This document shows positions 33,116 to 41,043 of a DNA stretch of 64,000 bases, one piece after another (positions within the stretch are counted from its first letter, which is position 1; every line of letters starts with the position of its first letter). Origin of the DNA: CAZUMH01 sp964621645 (GTDB taxonomy: Bacteria > Zhuqueibacterota > QNDG01 > JAGLOF01); assembly GCA_964621645.1 (NCBI GenBank), contig CAZUMH010000003.1, positions 1 to 64,000 of the forward strand, given 5' to 3'. The notes beneath the pieces are model-generated. The model had not been told where the DNA came from. It worked only from the letters and a program-made list of their open reading frames with translations, and searched no databases. A program made the position numbers and the translations under genes.

Positions 33116-34136
33116 CCTTTCGAATTTTTACCAACTGTTCTTCAATGTGCTGATTTAATCTGCTGGTGATCATCCTCCACGCTTCTTCCACTGCATTTTT
33201 AATGGCCCTGGGACCAGAGCTGCCGTGGGAGATAATACAGTTTCCCTTGATTCCAAGGAGGGGGGCTCCTCCATATTCCTGATAATCAAAAAGTTTGAAA
33301 AACTTACGCAAGCTGGGCCGCATTAGGTACATGCCCAAAGTACCAGGCAAATTGCCCCTAATAGTGCGTCTCATGGTGCGCGAAATCATCCGGGCTAGGC
33401 TTTCACCGAATTTCAGGATCACATTACCGGTAAATCCGTCGCAAATGATTACATCCGTCTCTCCCCGCAGAATATCGCGCCCCTCCACGTTTCCGGTGAA
33501 ATTCAGGGAGCTTTTCTCAAGCAGGCGGTACGCCGCCCGTACCGTTTCCGTTCCCTTGGAGGATTCCTCACCTATATTAAGCAGACCCACCCGGGGCGAT
33601 TCAATCCCCATGATGTGGTTCATAAAAATTGATCCCATCATCCCGAATTGAAAAAGATGCTGAGGCCGGCAGTCGACATTAGAACCGACGTCGAGCATGA
33701 GGCAGACACCCGATTCATGAGGCATGAAAGATCCGATGGCAGGCCTTTGCACGCCCTGAATCGTACGCAGCTGCACCAAAGCGGAAGCCATGACAGCACC
33801 TGTATTCCCGGCACTGACCACAGCATCAACCTCACCCGCTTTATGGAGTCGGATGGCGACCGCGATGGATGAATCAGGTTTTTCGCGCAGAGATAAAGCC
33901 GGAGCATCCTTCATGGAGACTTGCTGGGAAGCATGCACAATTGATATCGGCAAGTCCTTTACAAAATGATGATGGACCAGTTCCTCCTCAATCGCCCCTT
34001 CATCCCCGACCAAAACCACTTCATAACGGCCACCGGACTTCCTGGCAGCCTCGATAGCACCCGATACGATCGCTTCGGGTGCATTATCGCCGCCCATGGC
34101 GTCAACCGCAATCTTGATTATAGATTGAGATTTCAT
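33096..34136 (-). CDS. plsX: Phosphate acyltransferase PlsX
   Basis: This 346-residue enzyme makes acyl-phosphate from acyl-ACP for phospholipid synthesis. KIAVDAMGGDNAPEAIVSGA at the start, VDAVVSAGNTGAVMASALV, MLDVGSNVDCRPQHL and NCIISHGSSGPRAIKNAV are diagnostic. It sits between rpmF and fabH, the classical arrangement, and begins directly at the rpmF stop codon. Confidence 0.96.
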   Translation of the reverse strand: MKSQSIIKIAVDAMGGDNAPEAIVSGAIEAARKSGGRYEVVLVGDEGAIEEELVHHHFVKDLPISIVHASQQVSMKDAPALSLREKPDSSIAVAIRLHKAGEVDAVVSAGNTGAVMASALVQLRTIQGVQRPAIGSFMPHESGVCLMLDVGSNVDCRPQHLFQFGMMGSIFMNHIMGIESPRVGLLNIGEESSKGTETVRAAYRLLEKSSLNFTGNVEGRDILRGETDVIICDGFTGNVILKFGESLARMISRTMRRTIRGNLPGTLGMYLMRPSLRKFFKLFDYQEYGGAPLLGIKGNCIISHGSSGPRAIKNAVEEAWRMITSRLNQHIEEQLVKIRKDGNSAK

Positions 34137-34319
34137 CTACCGTTCTCGGGGAACGGTAACCAGACGGCCACTATAATAACCGCAATTGGGACAGGCCCGG
34201 TGCGGTAGTTTGGGTTGATGACAATGGGAACACTCCGTTACCGTGACCGCATCCACTTTCTGGTGGGTCCGCCGTTTGTCTCGGCGTGATTTTGATATCT
34301 TTCTTTTTGGTAAGGGCAC
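34137..34319 (-). CDS. rpmF: Large-subunit ribosomal protein bL32
   Basis: This encodes 60 residues. MPLPKRKISKSRRDKRRTHQ is the standard bL32 N-terminus, and a zinc ribbon CSHCHQ....CPNCGYY follows. It is of the zinc-binding C+ type. It lies between a DUF177 gene and plsX, as in many bacteria. Confidence 0.96.
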   Translation of the reverse strand: MPLPKRKISKSRRDKRRTHQKVDAVTVTECSHCHQPKLPHRACPNCGYYSGRLVTVPRER

Positions 34320-34329
34320 AACAGACTCC

Positions 34330-34860
34330 TTATTCCTTAGTGTTGAATTTTATATTTTTCAGGCCGTCCCAGCGGGAATCATTATCTTTACCGCTGCAGC
34401 GACAGCTGGTCTTATTTAAATTGACTCCACACCGCTGGCAAAGCCCCCTGCATTCCAGCCGGCAAAGAGGCGTGGAGGGCAAAGAAAGAACGATCGCATC
34501 CCAGACATCCTGGCTGATGTCCAATGCATCCGCTTCGGGCGAGATATACCGAATCTCGCTCTCTTCTCCACCTTCCTCACACTCCTCCCGATCGGTGGTG
34601 AAGTAAGTCTGTACCGTGCCCTCGATGCGGCCGGGGAATTCACTGCCACAGCGACCACAGAAAAAAATCACCTCTCCTCTGACTACGGTATCGGCCAGAA
34701 AACCGTTGTCAAGAGCGGTAATATCACAAACCACTGAAAGCGGCTCGTGACAAACCGCAATCCCGGAAATCGGTTCATCCGGGCATGTATATTTCAGATT
34801 AAATGATACCCTTTCCTTATTGATGGAGGAAAAGGGTATCTGCAATACTTCTTGTTTCAC
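34330..34860 (-). CDS. DUF177 (YceD-like) protein
   Basis: This 176-residue protein almost always lies directly upstream of rpmF; it belongs to the YceD/DUF177 family, linked to 23S rRNA or large-subunit metabolism. FCGRCGSEFPGRIEG and a C-terminal CRLECRGLCQRCGVNLNKTSC cluster give two zinc-binding cysteine groups. Ten bases separate it from rpmF. It is probably the first gene of the fab operon; the 164 bases upstream have no clear terminator after the redox cluster. Confidence 0.85.
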   Translation of the reverse strand: MKQEVLQIPFSSINKERVSFNLKYTCPDEPISGIAVCHEPLSVVCDITALDNGFLADTVVRGEVIFFCGRCGSEFPGRIEGTVQTYFTTDREECEEGGEESEIRYISPEADALDISQDVWDAIVLSLPSTPLCRLECRGLCQRCGVNLNKTSCRCSGKDNDSRWDGLKNIKFNTKE

Positions 34861-35024
34861 TTTACTACCATTCTCCGCGTCCTGAGATCCCGCCCCGGTT
34901 GTTCAAGATCCGGACGCGTTATCCGCAGCCGGGGCCCTCTTTGCCTTAAAACCGCCGGCAGCTGGTTTAATAGCTCCAAGAACGCTAAAGGTAGCCATTT
35001 CTGTAGAATAAATCAAGCAAAAAC

Positions 35025-36467
35025 CTAATCCTGCTCAGGTGGCTCCGGAGCCTTGGATATCTCCAAACGAAGCTGACAGCGCAGACAACGGCTGGATTCA
35101 TCTACTGCGGTATCCTCTTCAAAGCAAAAATCCACCTGGTGGAATCCCTTGAGCCGTTCTTTTACCGGCAGCGTCTTGCGAATGGCCCGTTTAAGGATGG
35201 CAAAGGACTCCTTGCTTCCGATACAGGGGTTGTCGTTCTCCCGAGGCACCAGTATCTGATCAATAATACCATCCCCGCCCAGGTAACGGTCGATGCTCGC
35301 GGCGGCCCTGCGGCCCGCTGAAATGGCCTTAATCACCGAGGCCGGGCCGCTTACCACGTCCCCACCGGCAAATACACCGTCCCGGGAAGTCATCATAGTG
35401 CCCTTGTCAACCGGGATACTGCCCCATTTGTCGGTCTCAACATCGAATTTTTCTGGAACGACATGATTCTGACCGATGGCTACGACCAGTTTATCAGCGG
35501 GAATGACAAACTCACTCCCTTCAATGGGGATGGGTCTGCGGCGTCCGCTTTCATCAGGTGGTCCTAGTTCCATGCGGATACAGGTTATATTGAGGTGATC
35601 CTTGGCGGGATCTACTTTGACCGGATTCACCAGGAAATTGAAATGCACCCCTTCATTATAGGCTTCCTCAATCTCCTCCGGATCAGCAGGGGCCTGTTCC
35701 CTGGCCCGCCGATAGAGGATGTGGACCTCGTCGGCACCCACTCGGAGAGCGGTTCGGGCTACATCCATAGCTACGTTACCTCCGCCCACTACGCAAATCT
35801 TTCCAGTGAGCCCCATGTCATTGCCATGGCTGATTCCGTTGAGCACGAAGATACCGTCCATCACCCGGGGATCATCATCTCCGGGAATTTTCATTGAACT
35901 GCCCACCGGAGCTCCCAGGCCCAGGAAGACAGCGTTATAGCCGTTATTGAAAAGAGGATCGAGATCTTCCACCTTTTTTTCCGTGTGTATTTCCACACCC
36001 AAATTCTCAATCTCTTCTATCTCGCTGTTCAGCACCTCGATAGGTAGTCGGTAGCGGGGAATGCCCGAGAACATCATACCGCCACAGTTTTTTAACGACT
36101 CATACACTGTGATCTGATGTCCCTTGAGGCGCAGGTACCAGGCCGCTGTCAACCCTGCGGGGCCGCCTCCGATAATGGCCACTTTCTTACCAGTGTCAGG
36201 AGCGACATTCAGTTTCTTACGCCAGCTTTTATCATCTTGTTCGGCCACAAAACGTTTTATATCCCTGATGGCTATAGAGCCACCCAGATCCTGACGGCGG
36301 CAGGCAGCTTCGCAGGGATGGTCACAGACCAATCCCAGCGAATGCGGAAAAGGAACCGTTTCCCGGACCACTTCCAGCGATTCCTGGTAACGTCCCTCCG
36401 CGGCCAGCTGTACATAGCGGGGGATGTCGATGTGAGCCGGACAGGTATAGCGACAGGGAACCAGCAC
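35025..36467 (-). CDS. GltD/NfnB-like FAD-NAD(P) oxidoreductase part, same frame as upstream ferredoxin ORF
   Basis: This encodes 480 residues from a GTG at 36467. A glutamate-synthase-beta-type N-terminal Fe-S domain (PCRYTCPAHIDIPRYVQL, CDHPCEAACRRQDLGGSIAIRDIKRF) is followed by an FAD fold KKVAIIGGGPAGLTAAWYLRL and an NAD(P) fold ICVVGGGNVAMDVARTALR. It also shows VAIGQN and a C-terminal FAGGDVVSGPASVIKAI, all as in NfnB/GltD. There is no ribosome-binding site at the GTG. The reading frame continues upstream without interruption to a TAG at 36495-36497 and then into the ferredoxin ORF. In related bacteria these two parts are one protein, so this is probably the C-terminal portion of a split or nonsense-mutated subunit. 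Confidence 0.8.
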   Translation of the reverse strand: MLVPCRYTCPAHIDIPRYVQLAAEGRYQESLEVVRETVPFPHSLGLVCDHPCEAACRRQDLGGSIAIRDIKRFVAEQDDKSWRKKLNVAPDTGKKVAIIGGGPAGLTAAWYLRLKGHQITVYESLKNCGGMMFSGIPRYRLPIEVLNSEIEEIENLGVEIHTEKKVEDLDPLFNNGYNAVFLGLGAPVGSSMKIPGDDDPRVMDGIFVLNGISHGNDMGLTGKICVVGGGNVAMDVARTALRVGADEVHILYRRAREQAPADPEEIEEAYNEGVHFNFLVNPVKVDPAKDHLNITCIRMELGPPDESGRRRPIPIEGSEFVIPADKLVVAIGQNHVVPEKFDVETDKWGSIPVDKGTMMTSRDGVFAGGDVVSGPASVIKAISAGRRAAASIDRYLGGDGIIDQILVPRENDNPCIGSKESFAILKRAIRKTLPVKERLKGFHQVDFCFEEDTAVDESSRCLRCQLRLEISKAPEPPEQD

Positions 36468-36494
36468 TTCTTCGGGATCATCCGGATTTACGGG

Positions 36495-37112
36495 CTACTT
36501 CTCCTGCATCCCACCCGAGGGGCAGACCTCAACACAGGCGCCGCAGTACTTGCAGAGAGCATCGGCATAGGAATCTCCAAAGGGAGGCCCTATCTCGGAC
36601 CGATAACCACGATTAATGAATCCCAGCGTGCCCACGCCCCTCACTTCCTGACAGACAGCGACACAACGACCGCAAAGGATACATTTATTCATGTCCCGCA
36701 CGAAGAGAGGATCATCAGCGAGAACCGGCAGATCCCTCGATTTGGGCGCGTAATTGGCCAGGATTTCATCAACGCCGCAGTATTCCACCACCTTCATGAG
36801 CTGGGTATCCTTGGGCTGATCCGGGGGTAGTTCACTCAGGGTCAGCCAGATGAGCCGGCGGCGCAGTGACTGCAGCTCTTCTGTTTTCGTCTGTACCACC
36901 ATCCCCTCTTTGGCCTGAGTAGCACAGGCCACAGGCAGCCCGCGCATGCCTTCGATCTGAACGACGCAGAGCCTGCAGGTGGTCAGTGGCGGCAGATCTG
37001 GGTGGTAGCAGAGGTTAGGGATATAAATCCCATTGGCCAGGGCGGCCTCCAATACTGTCTGGCCTTCCTCTACGGTAATCTTCTTATTATCTATGGTGAG
37101 ATGTATACTCAT
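36495..37112 (-). CDS. NuoG/HydA-type N-terminal [2Fe-2S]/[4Fe-4S] subunit, ending in TAG
   Basis: This encodes 205 residues from ATG 37112 with GAGGAAG upstream; the frame reaches further but that part overlaps nuoF. A plant-type [2Fe-2S] domain (NLCYHPDLPPLTTCRLC) is followed by a His-Cys3 [4Fe-4S] region and a two-cluster ferredoxin (CILCGRCVAVCQEV, CKYCGACVEVCPSGG). A hydrogenase H-cluster domain is absent, so it is not HydA. It stops at TAG and the GltD-like ORF continues in the same frame 27 bases later. With NuoE- and NuoF-like genes directly upstream, the set resembles StnABC, the Sporomusa-type electron-bifurcating transhydrogenase (ferredoxin, NADH and NADPH). Confidence 0.85.
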   Translation of the reverse strand: MSIHLTIDNKKITVEEGQTVLEAALANGIYIPNLCYHPDLPPLTTCRLCVVQIEGMRGLPVACATQAKEGMVVQTKTEELQSLRRRLIWLTLSELPPDQPKDTQLMKVVEYCGVDEILANYAPKSRDLPVLADDPLFVRDMNKCILCGRCVAVCQEVRGVGTLGFINRGYRSEIGPPFGDSYADALCKYCGACVEVCPSGGMQEK

Positions 37113-37122
37113 AGCTTCCTCT

Positions 37123-38922
37123 TCATTCAACAGTGATGGCATCGAATCGACAGGCTTCCTTACAGGCGCCGCAGCGGGTGCAGATATCCTGATCAATGAT
37201 GTGCGCCTCTTTCTTTTCTCCGGAAATCGCTTCAACCGGACAATTCCTGGCGCAAAGGGTACAACCGGTGCATTTTTCCGGATCTATTGTGAACGTGATA
37301 AGGGCCTTGCATACTCCTGCCGGGCAGCGTTTCTCATTGACATGAGCTTCATACTCATCCCGGAAATAGCGCAGGGTGGTCAGCACTGGATTTGGTGCTG
37401 TGTTACCGAGTCCGCAAAGCGCCGTTTTCTTGATCAAATCGGCCAGGGATTCCAGGCCTTCGACATCACCCGGCTCACCGTTTCCGCTGGTAATCTTTTC
37501 CAGCAGTTCCTTCATACGGACCAATCCGACCCGGCAGGGTGTACACTTGCCGCAGGATTCATCCACCAGGAAGTTGATGAAGTAAAGAGCGATATCAACC
37601 ATACAGGTCTCTTCATCCATGACGATGAGACCGCCAGAGCCCATGATGGCGCCTGCTTCGGTCAGTTTCTCATAATCCACCGGAAGATCAAGCAGGCTGG
37701 CCGGCACGCATCCCCCCGAGGGACCGCCTGACTGTACCGCTTTGAATTTTTTCCCGCCGGGAATACCGCCGCCGATTCCGTAGATGATCTGACGCAGCGG
37801 GATGCCCATGGGAACCTCAACCAGACCGGAATTGTTGATTTTACCGACCAAAGAGAACACCTTGGTCCCCTTGCTCTTCTCCGTACCCAGGGTAGCATAC
37901 CAGGCGCCGCTCCGCTGAATGATAATCGGCACGTTGGCCCAGGTCTCCACGTTGTTAATATTGGTGGGCTTGCCCCAGAGTCCCTTTTCAGCCGGATAGG
38001 GAGGACGGGCGCTGGGGCGTCCCGGTCTACCTTCGATGCTGGCCATAAGCGCCGTTTCCTCACCGCAGACGAAGGCTCCACCACCGCGGATGACTTCCAC
38101 CTCGAAGCTGAATCCGGTGTCAAGGATATTCTCTCCCAGAAGTCCGTAATCAGTTGCCTGTTCAATGGCGTTCTTGATCCTTCTCACCGCCAGCGGATAT
38201 TCATCCCGTACGTATATAAAACCCTTGCTGGCTCCTATCGCCTTGGCCCCGATGGTCATTCCCTCCAGAACGGCATGGGGATCAGCCTCGAGAATTGAAC
38301 GATCCATATAGGCCCCGGGATCGCCCTCATCGGCGTTGCAGATGAGATATTTAACATCGCCCGGAGACTTCTTGCAGAGTGCCCACTTAATTGCCGTGGG
38401 GAAACCTCCTCCTCCCCGTCCCCGCAGACCGGAGATCTTGATCTCTTCGATGATTTCCTCCGGGGACATACCGGTCAGGGCTTTAGCCAGCGCCTGATAC
38501 CCGTCAAATGCGATATACTCATCAATCTTCTCCGGATCCATCCGGCCCCGGTTGCGAAGCACCACCAGCATCTGGTGCTTGAAGAAATCTATGTCCATCA
38601 GCTTGGGTATTTCTTTCTTGGCATCCTCCGGCACATACATGCATTTTTTATAGGGACGCCCTTTGAGAAAATGTTCCTCCACCAGGAGGGGAATGTCCTT
38701 CTCGCTGAGTTCCTGATAAAACACATCTTCAGGCTGTACAATAGCGATCGGTCCTCTCTCGCAAAATCCCTGACAGCCGGTGGCGATTATCTGCACTTCC
38801 TCTTCCAGTCCCCGCTTCTTGATCTCCTGCTCGAAGGCATCTTTGATAAGCATGGACCTGTTGGAAACGCAGCCCGTCCCGGCGCATACCAGCACATGAG
38901 TCCTGTATTTTCTTGAATCCAC
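37123..38922 (-). CDS. NuoF-like NADH-binding flavoprotein subunit (HydB/StnB type)
   Basis: This encodes 599 residues. The N-terminus is a thioredoxin-like [2Fe-2S] domain (CAGTGCVSNRS, ATGCQGFCERGP). The core is the NuoF flavoprotein: SGLRGRGGGGFPTAIKW for FMN/NADH, CNADEGDPGAYMDRSILE, and the [4Fe-4S] motif ESCGKCTPCRVG near residue 475. A C-terminal double ferredoxin follows (CTGCTLCARNCPVEAIS, CTRCGACKEACRFDAI). This layout is that of bifurcating hydrogenase HydB and related NAD-linked complexes rather than respiratory complex I. It lies eight bases past the nuoE-like gene and ten bases before the ferredoxin subunit. Confidence 0.93.
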   Translation of the reverse strand: MDSRKYRTHVLVCAGTGCVSNRSMLIKDAFEQEIKKRGLEEEVQIIATGCQGFCERGPIAIVQPEDVFYQELSEKDIPLLVEEHFLKGRPYKKCMYVPEDAKKEIPKLMDIDFFKHQMLVVLRNRGRMDPEKIDEYIAFDGYQALAKALTGMSPEEIIEEIKISGLRGRGGGGFPTAIKWALCKKSPGDVKYLICNADEGDPGAYMDRSILEADPHAVLEGMTIGAKAIGASKGFIYVRDEYPLAVRRIKNAIEQATDYGLLGENILDTGFSFEVEVIRGGGAFVCGEETALMASIEGRPGRPSARPPYPAEKGLWGKPTNINNVETWANVPIIIQRSGAWYATLGTEKSKGTKVFSLVGKINNSGLVEVPMGIPLRQIIYGIGGGIPGGKKFKAVQSGGPSGGCVPASLLDLPVDYEKLTEAGAIMGSGGLIVMDEETCMVDIALYFINFLVDESCGKCTPCRVGLVRMKELLEKITSGNGEPGDVEGLESLADLIKKTALCGLGNTAPNPVLTTLRYFRDEYEAHVNEKRCPAGVCKALITFTIDPEKCTGCTLCARNCPVEAISGEKKEAHIIDQDICTRCGACKEACRFDAITVE

Positions 38923-38930
38923 TGTAACTC

Positions 38931-39377
38931 CTATTGATATTTTTCCAGAACCTTGCCAATATCCTTCTGGGTCAATTTACCATGAAAATTCTCGTCGATA
39001 ACCATGACCGGCGCCAATCCGCAGCATCCTACGCATCTCACTTCTTCAAGGGTAAAGCGTTCATCCGCAGTGGTTTCTCCGTTCCTGATTCCCAGATCAC
39101 GCTCGAGCTTCTCCACCAGTTTGGCAGCGCCGCGTACGTGACAGGCGGTGCCGGTGCACACATTAATGGTGTGCCGGCCCCTGGGTGTCAGGCTGAAGGC
39201 CTTATAAAAAGTAGCCAGGCTGTAGAGGCGGGAGAGAGGGACACTCACTTCGGCGGCCACGATCTTCAGCGCCTCCTTGGGCAGATATCCTTTTTCCTTC
39301 TGAATATCCTGAAGCATGGCAATTAAGCTGCGCTCACGTTTGTTATATCTTTCCACTATTTGTTTTACTGACTTCAA
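38931..39377 (-). CDS. NuoE-like [2Fe-2S] subunit (HydC/StnA type)
   Basis: This is a 148-residue thioredoxin-like ferredoxin. An N-terminal helical part (RYNKRERSLIAMLQDIQKEKGYLP, LYSLATFYKAF) is followed by the four [2Fe-2S] ligands in CTGTACHVRGA and RCVGCCGLAPVMVI. It pairs with the NuoF-like protein to pass electrons to and from NAD. First of the three-gene NuoE-NuoF-ferredoxin/GltD set, 21 bases after a GHKL ATPase. Confidence 0.93.
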   Translation of the reverse strand: MKSVKQIVERYNKRERSLIAMLQDIQKEKGYLPKEALKIVAAEVSVPLSRLYSLATFYKAFSLTPRGRHTINVCTGTACHVRGAAKLVEKLERDLGIRNGETTADERFTLEEVRCVGCCGLAPVMVIDENFHGKLTQKDIGKVLEKYQ

Positions 39378-39398
39378 TAAAAACCTCCCTTTTTATAA

Positions 39399-39941
39399 TC
39401 AATCTATTTGAATCTTGCGCAAATCGTTCAGTTCCCGCCGCACAAATTTTATCACGGCCGGAGTACTGCGAACTGCTTCTCCATACTCTTCTTCTATACG
39501 GGATGAGTGCCAGCTGAATTCTTCTCTTTCCCCATGATAGTTTATCTGAAATTCCGTCTGGGGATGGGCGGTCAGCAGCACGATCATCATCTCGACAAGA
39601 TCGCCCAAAGGCTGGCGGTCGATATGATTGCTGTGAAAAACCGCCTCAACACTGGTTCCCTGGTCCGGGATTGAGTGTATGGTCAAATCACCGCCTGTTT
39701 TCCTGGCCGCCTCCTTCATCATGGAAAGGCCCAGTCCCACTCTCTTTTTATCCTTTGTGGTTATAAAGGGATCGAGGACGGCCCGTTGCATATCTTCATC
39801 CATGCCTCGGCCATTGTCCAGAATCTGAATCGCAAGAGTAGAGTCTTCCTTTTCCTCACTCAGATCGATTACCACAAGATCGGCTCCGGCTCTCACCGAA
39901 TTTTCCACGATATCGATGATATGGAGCGATATTTCAATCAT
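39399..39941 (-). CDS. GHKL ATPase (histidine-kinase-like ATP-binding protein)
   Basis: This 180-residue soluble protein has a Bergerat ATP-binding fold: N box HIIDIVENSVRAGAD, G1 DNGRGMDED, G2 KRVGLGLSMMKEAARKTGG. No phosphoacceptor histidine domain is present, so it may be a protein kinase, an anti-sigma-like factor or a partner-controlled ATPase. The C-terminal ~65 residues are specific to this subfamily. It overlaps the PHP gene by four bases and precedes the NuoE/F-like genes. Similar ATPases are known beside [FeFe]-hydrogenase gene sets of anaerobes. Confidence 0.8.
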   Translation of the reverse strand: MIEISLHIIDIVENSVRAGADLVVIDLSEEKEDSTLAIQILDNGRGMDEDMQRAVLDPFITTKDKKRVGLGLSMMKEAARKTGGDLTIHSIPDQGTSVEAVFHSNHIDRQPLGDLVEMMIVLLTAHPQTEFQINYHGEREEFSWHSSRIEEEYGEAVRSTPAVIKFVRRELNDLRKIQID

Positions 39942-40693
39942 GCCGTCTTCATCCGTGAAACCACTTTTCTGCCTTCCTGGTTTTTCAAGGCAAGCCGCAT
40001 CTCAGCGGTGGTCATCTCGGCAACCGTCCATTCGGTCCAGACCCGGCCAATATCATCGAGTCGGTGGGCATCCGACGACCGGATCAGGGGAAAGTCTGCG
40101 GCGCCAGGGAGCTTCTTTACCTCTTCCAGATCTCCCCGGGGAGAAACTTCAAGCGCGTCAAGAGCCAATCCTTCCGGAATAAATCCCAGCTGGCTGATAA
40201 GGCTGTAACTGCCCCGGTCGACGTGTGAGGCCACTGCCAGACCGTTCAGAGCGTGAATATGACCGACCACTTCTTCCACCGTCAGTGTCGTCCCTCCGAT
40301 GAGAAGCCGGTATTCAAAATACTCCACCTCGTCGTTCTCGTTTGCCACTACCTGCATGCCAAAGAGCTCATCATCATTGCGTCCGGGCAAAAGATGATTA
40401 TATACGGTATCCTGCAGAGTCAGGACCTCTGCGGCCCTGTCAAACAGTGCCAGGATATGGACTTCCTCGGCGGTGCTCACTTCCATGCCTGCCAGAATCC
40501 TGGGCCCCTCATCGCCCGCGGCGGCCGATACTCCCGCCACGTTCTTGGCGCTGTTGTGATCACTGACAGCGACGGTATCAAGCTTTTCCCGTCGGCAGCG
40601 CTCCACAATTTTCATTGGGGTCATCTCCAACTCGCCGCAGGGGGAAAGGCAGGTATGCAGATGCAGATCGGCCTTGAATACGCAAAGGCTCAT
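39938..40693 (-). CDS. PHP-domain phosphoesterase
   Basis: This 251-residue PHP protein has metal ligands in KADLHLHTCLSPCGELEM, AVSDHNSAKN, LAGMEVSTAEEVHILALFD, VASHVDRGSYSL and IRSSDAHRLDDIGR. It is of the TrpH/YciV group, which acts on phosphodiesters or nucleotides such as pAp or short RNA. Four-base overlaps on both sides (ATGA) couple it to the DRTGG gene and the GHKL ATPase, so it belongs to the hydrogenase-like sensory cluster. Its substrate there is unknown. Confidence 0.85.
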   Translation of the reverse strand: MSLCVFKADLHLHTCLSPCGELEMTPMKIVERCRREKLDTVAVSDHNSAKNVAGVSAAAGDEGPRILAGMEVSTAEEVHILALFDRAAEVLTLQDTVYNHLLPGRNDDELFGMQVVANENDEVEYFEYRLLIGGTTLTVEEVVGHIHALNGLAVASHVDRGSYSLISQLGFIPEGLALDALEVSPRGDLEEVKKLPGAADFPLIRSSDAHRLDDIGRVWTEWTVAEMTTAEMRLALKNQEGRKVVSRMKTA

Positions 40694-41037
40694 CCTTTCC
40701 GGCCGACCCCCAGATTGTAGAGACGTCCGGCTAATTCATAGGCGGAAAGATCCGAGGCCAGAAGAGGCACACCTTCCTTTTCCGCTTTCTCCCTGGTCTG
40801 ATCCGCGGGCTGCTTACCGCCGATGATAACGATCCCGGCCAGTTCCTTGAGAGTCGCTACGGCCACGGTGTTTTCATGAACCTGCAGGGTAAGCCAAAGA
40901 TCTCCTTTCCTGGAATTGGCGATCACGTCACTAAGCATGTCGCTTACATACCCGTTTTCCACTTCGGCATCAAGTTTGCCGGCAGCTGCTTCTACCGATA
41001 ATTTCAGCTTTTCAACAATGTCCGCAAGTTTCATCAT
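40690..41037 (-). CDS. DRTGG-domain protein
   Basis: This encodes 115 residues: a DRTGG domain, the small regulatory fold also found in HPr-kinase and phosphotransacetylase relatives. It shows VENGYVSDMLSDVIANSRKGDLWLTLQVHENTVAVA and ends with VPLLASDLSAYELAGRLYNLG. No catalytic residues are known; the fold probably binds a small ligand. It is a paralogue of the gene at 42755-43087, and the two flank the FeFe-hydrogenase-like gene and the RsbW-like gene. Confidence 0.82.
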   Translation of the reverse strand: MMKLADIVEKLKLSVEAAAGKLDAEVENGYVSDMLSDVIANSRKGDLWLTLQVHENTVAVATLKELAGIVIIGGKQPADQTREKAEKEGVPLLASDLSAYELAGRLYNLGVGRKG

Positions 41038-41043
41038 ATTTCC

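Noticed and set aside
36495..36497. Pyrrolysine or genome-wide recoding of TAG
   Set aside because: Other genes in the window, such as fabF and the second higA, end normally at TAG, and no pyl genes are present here.
36495..37112. Catalytic [FeFe]-hydrogenase HydA
   Set aside because: The ferredoxin domains resemble HydA/NuoG, but no H-cluster domain follows; the frame leads into a GltD-like domain instead.
36117..37731. Two plus-strand frames of over 230 codons
   Set aside because: Both lie antisense to well-supported Fe-S and flavoprotein genes.
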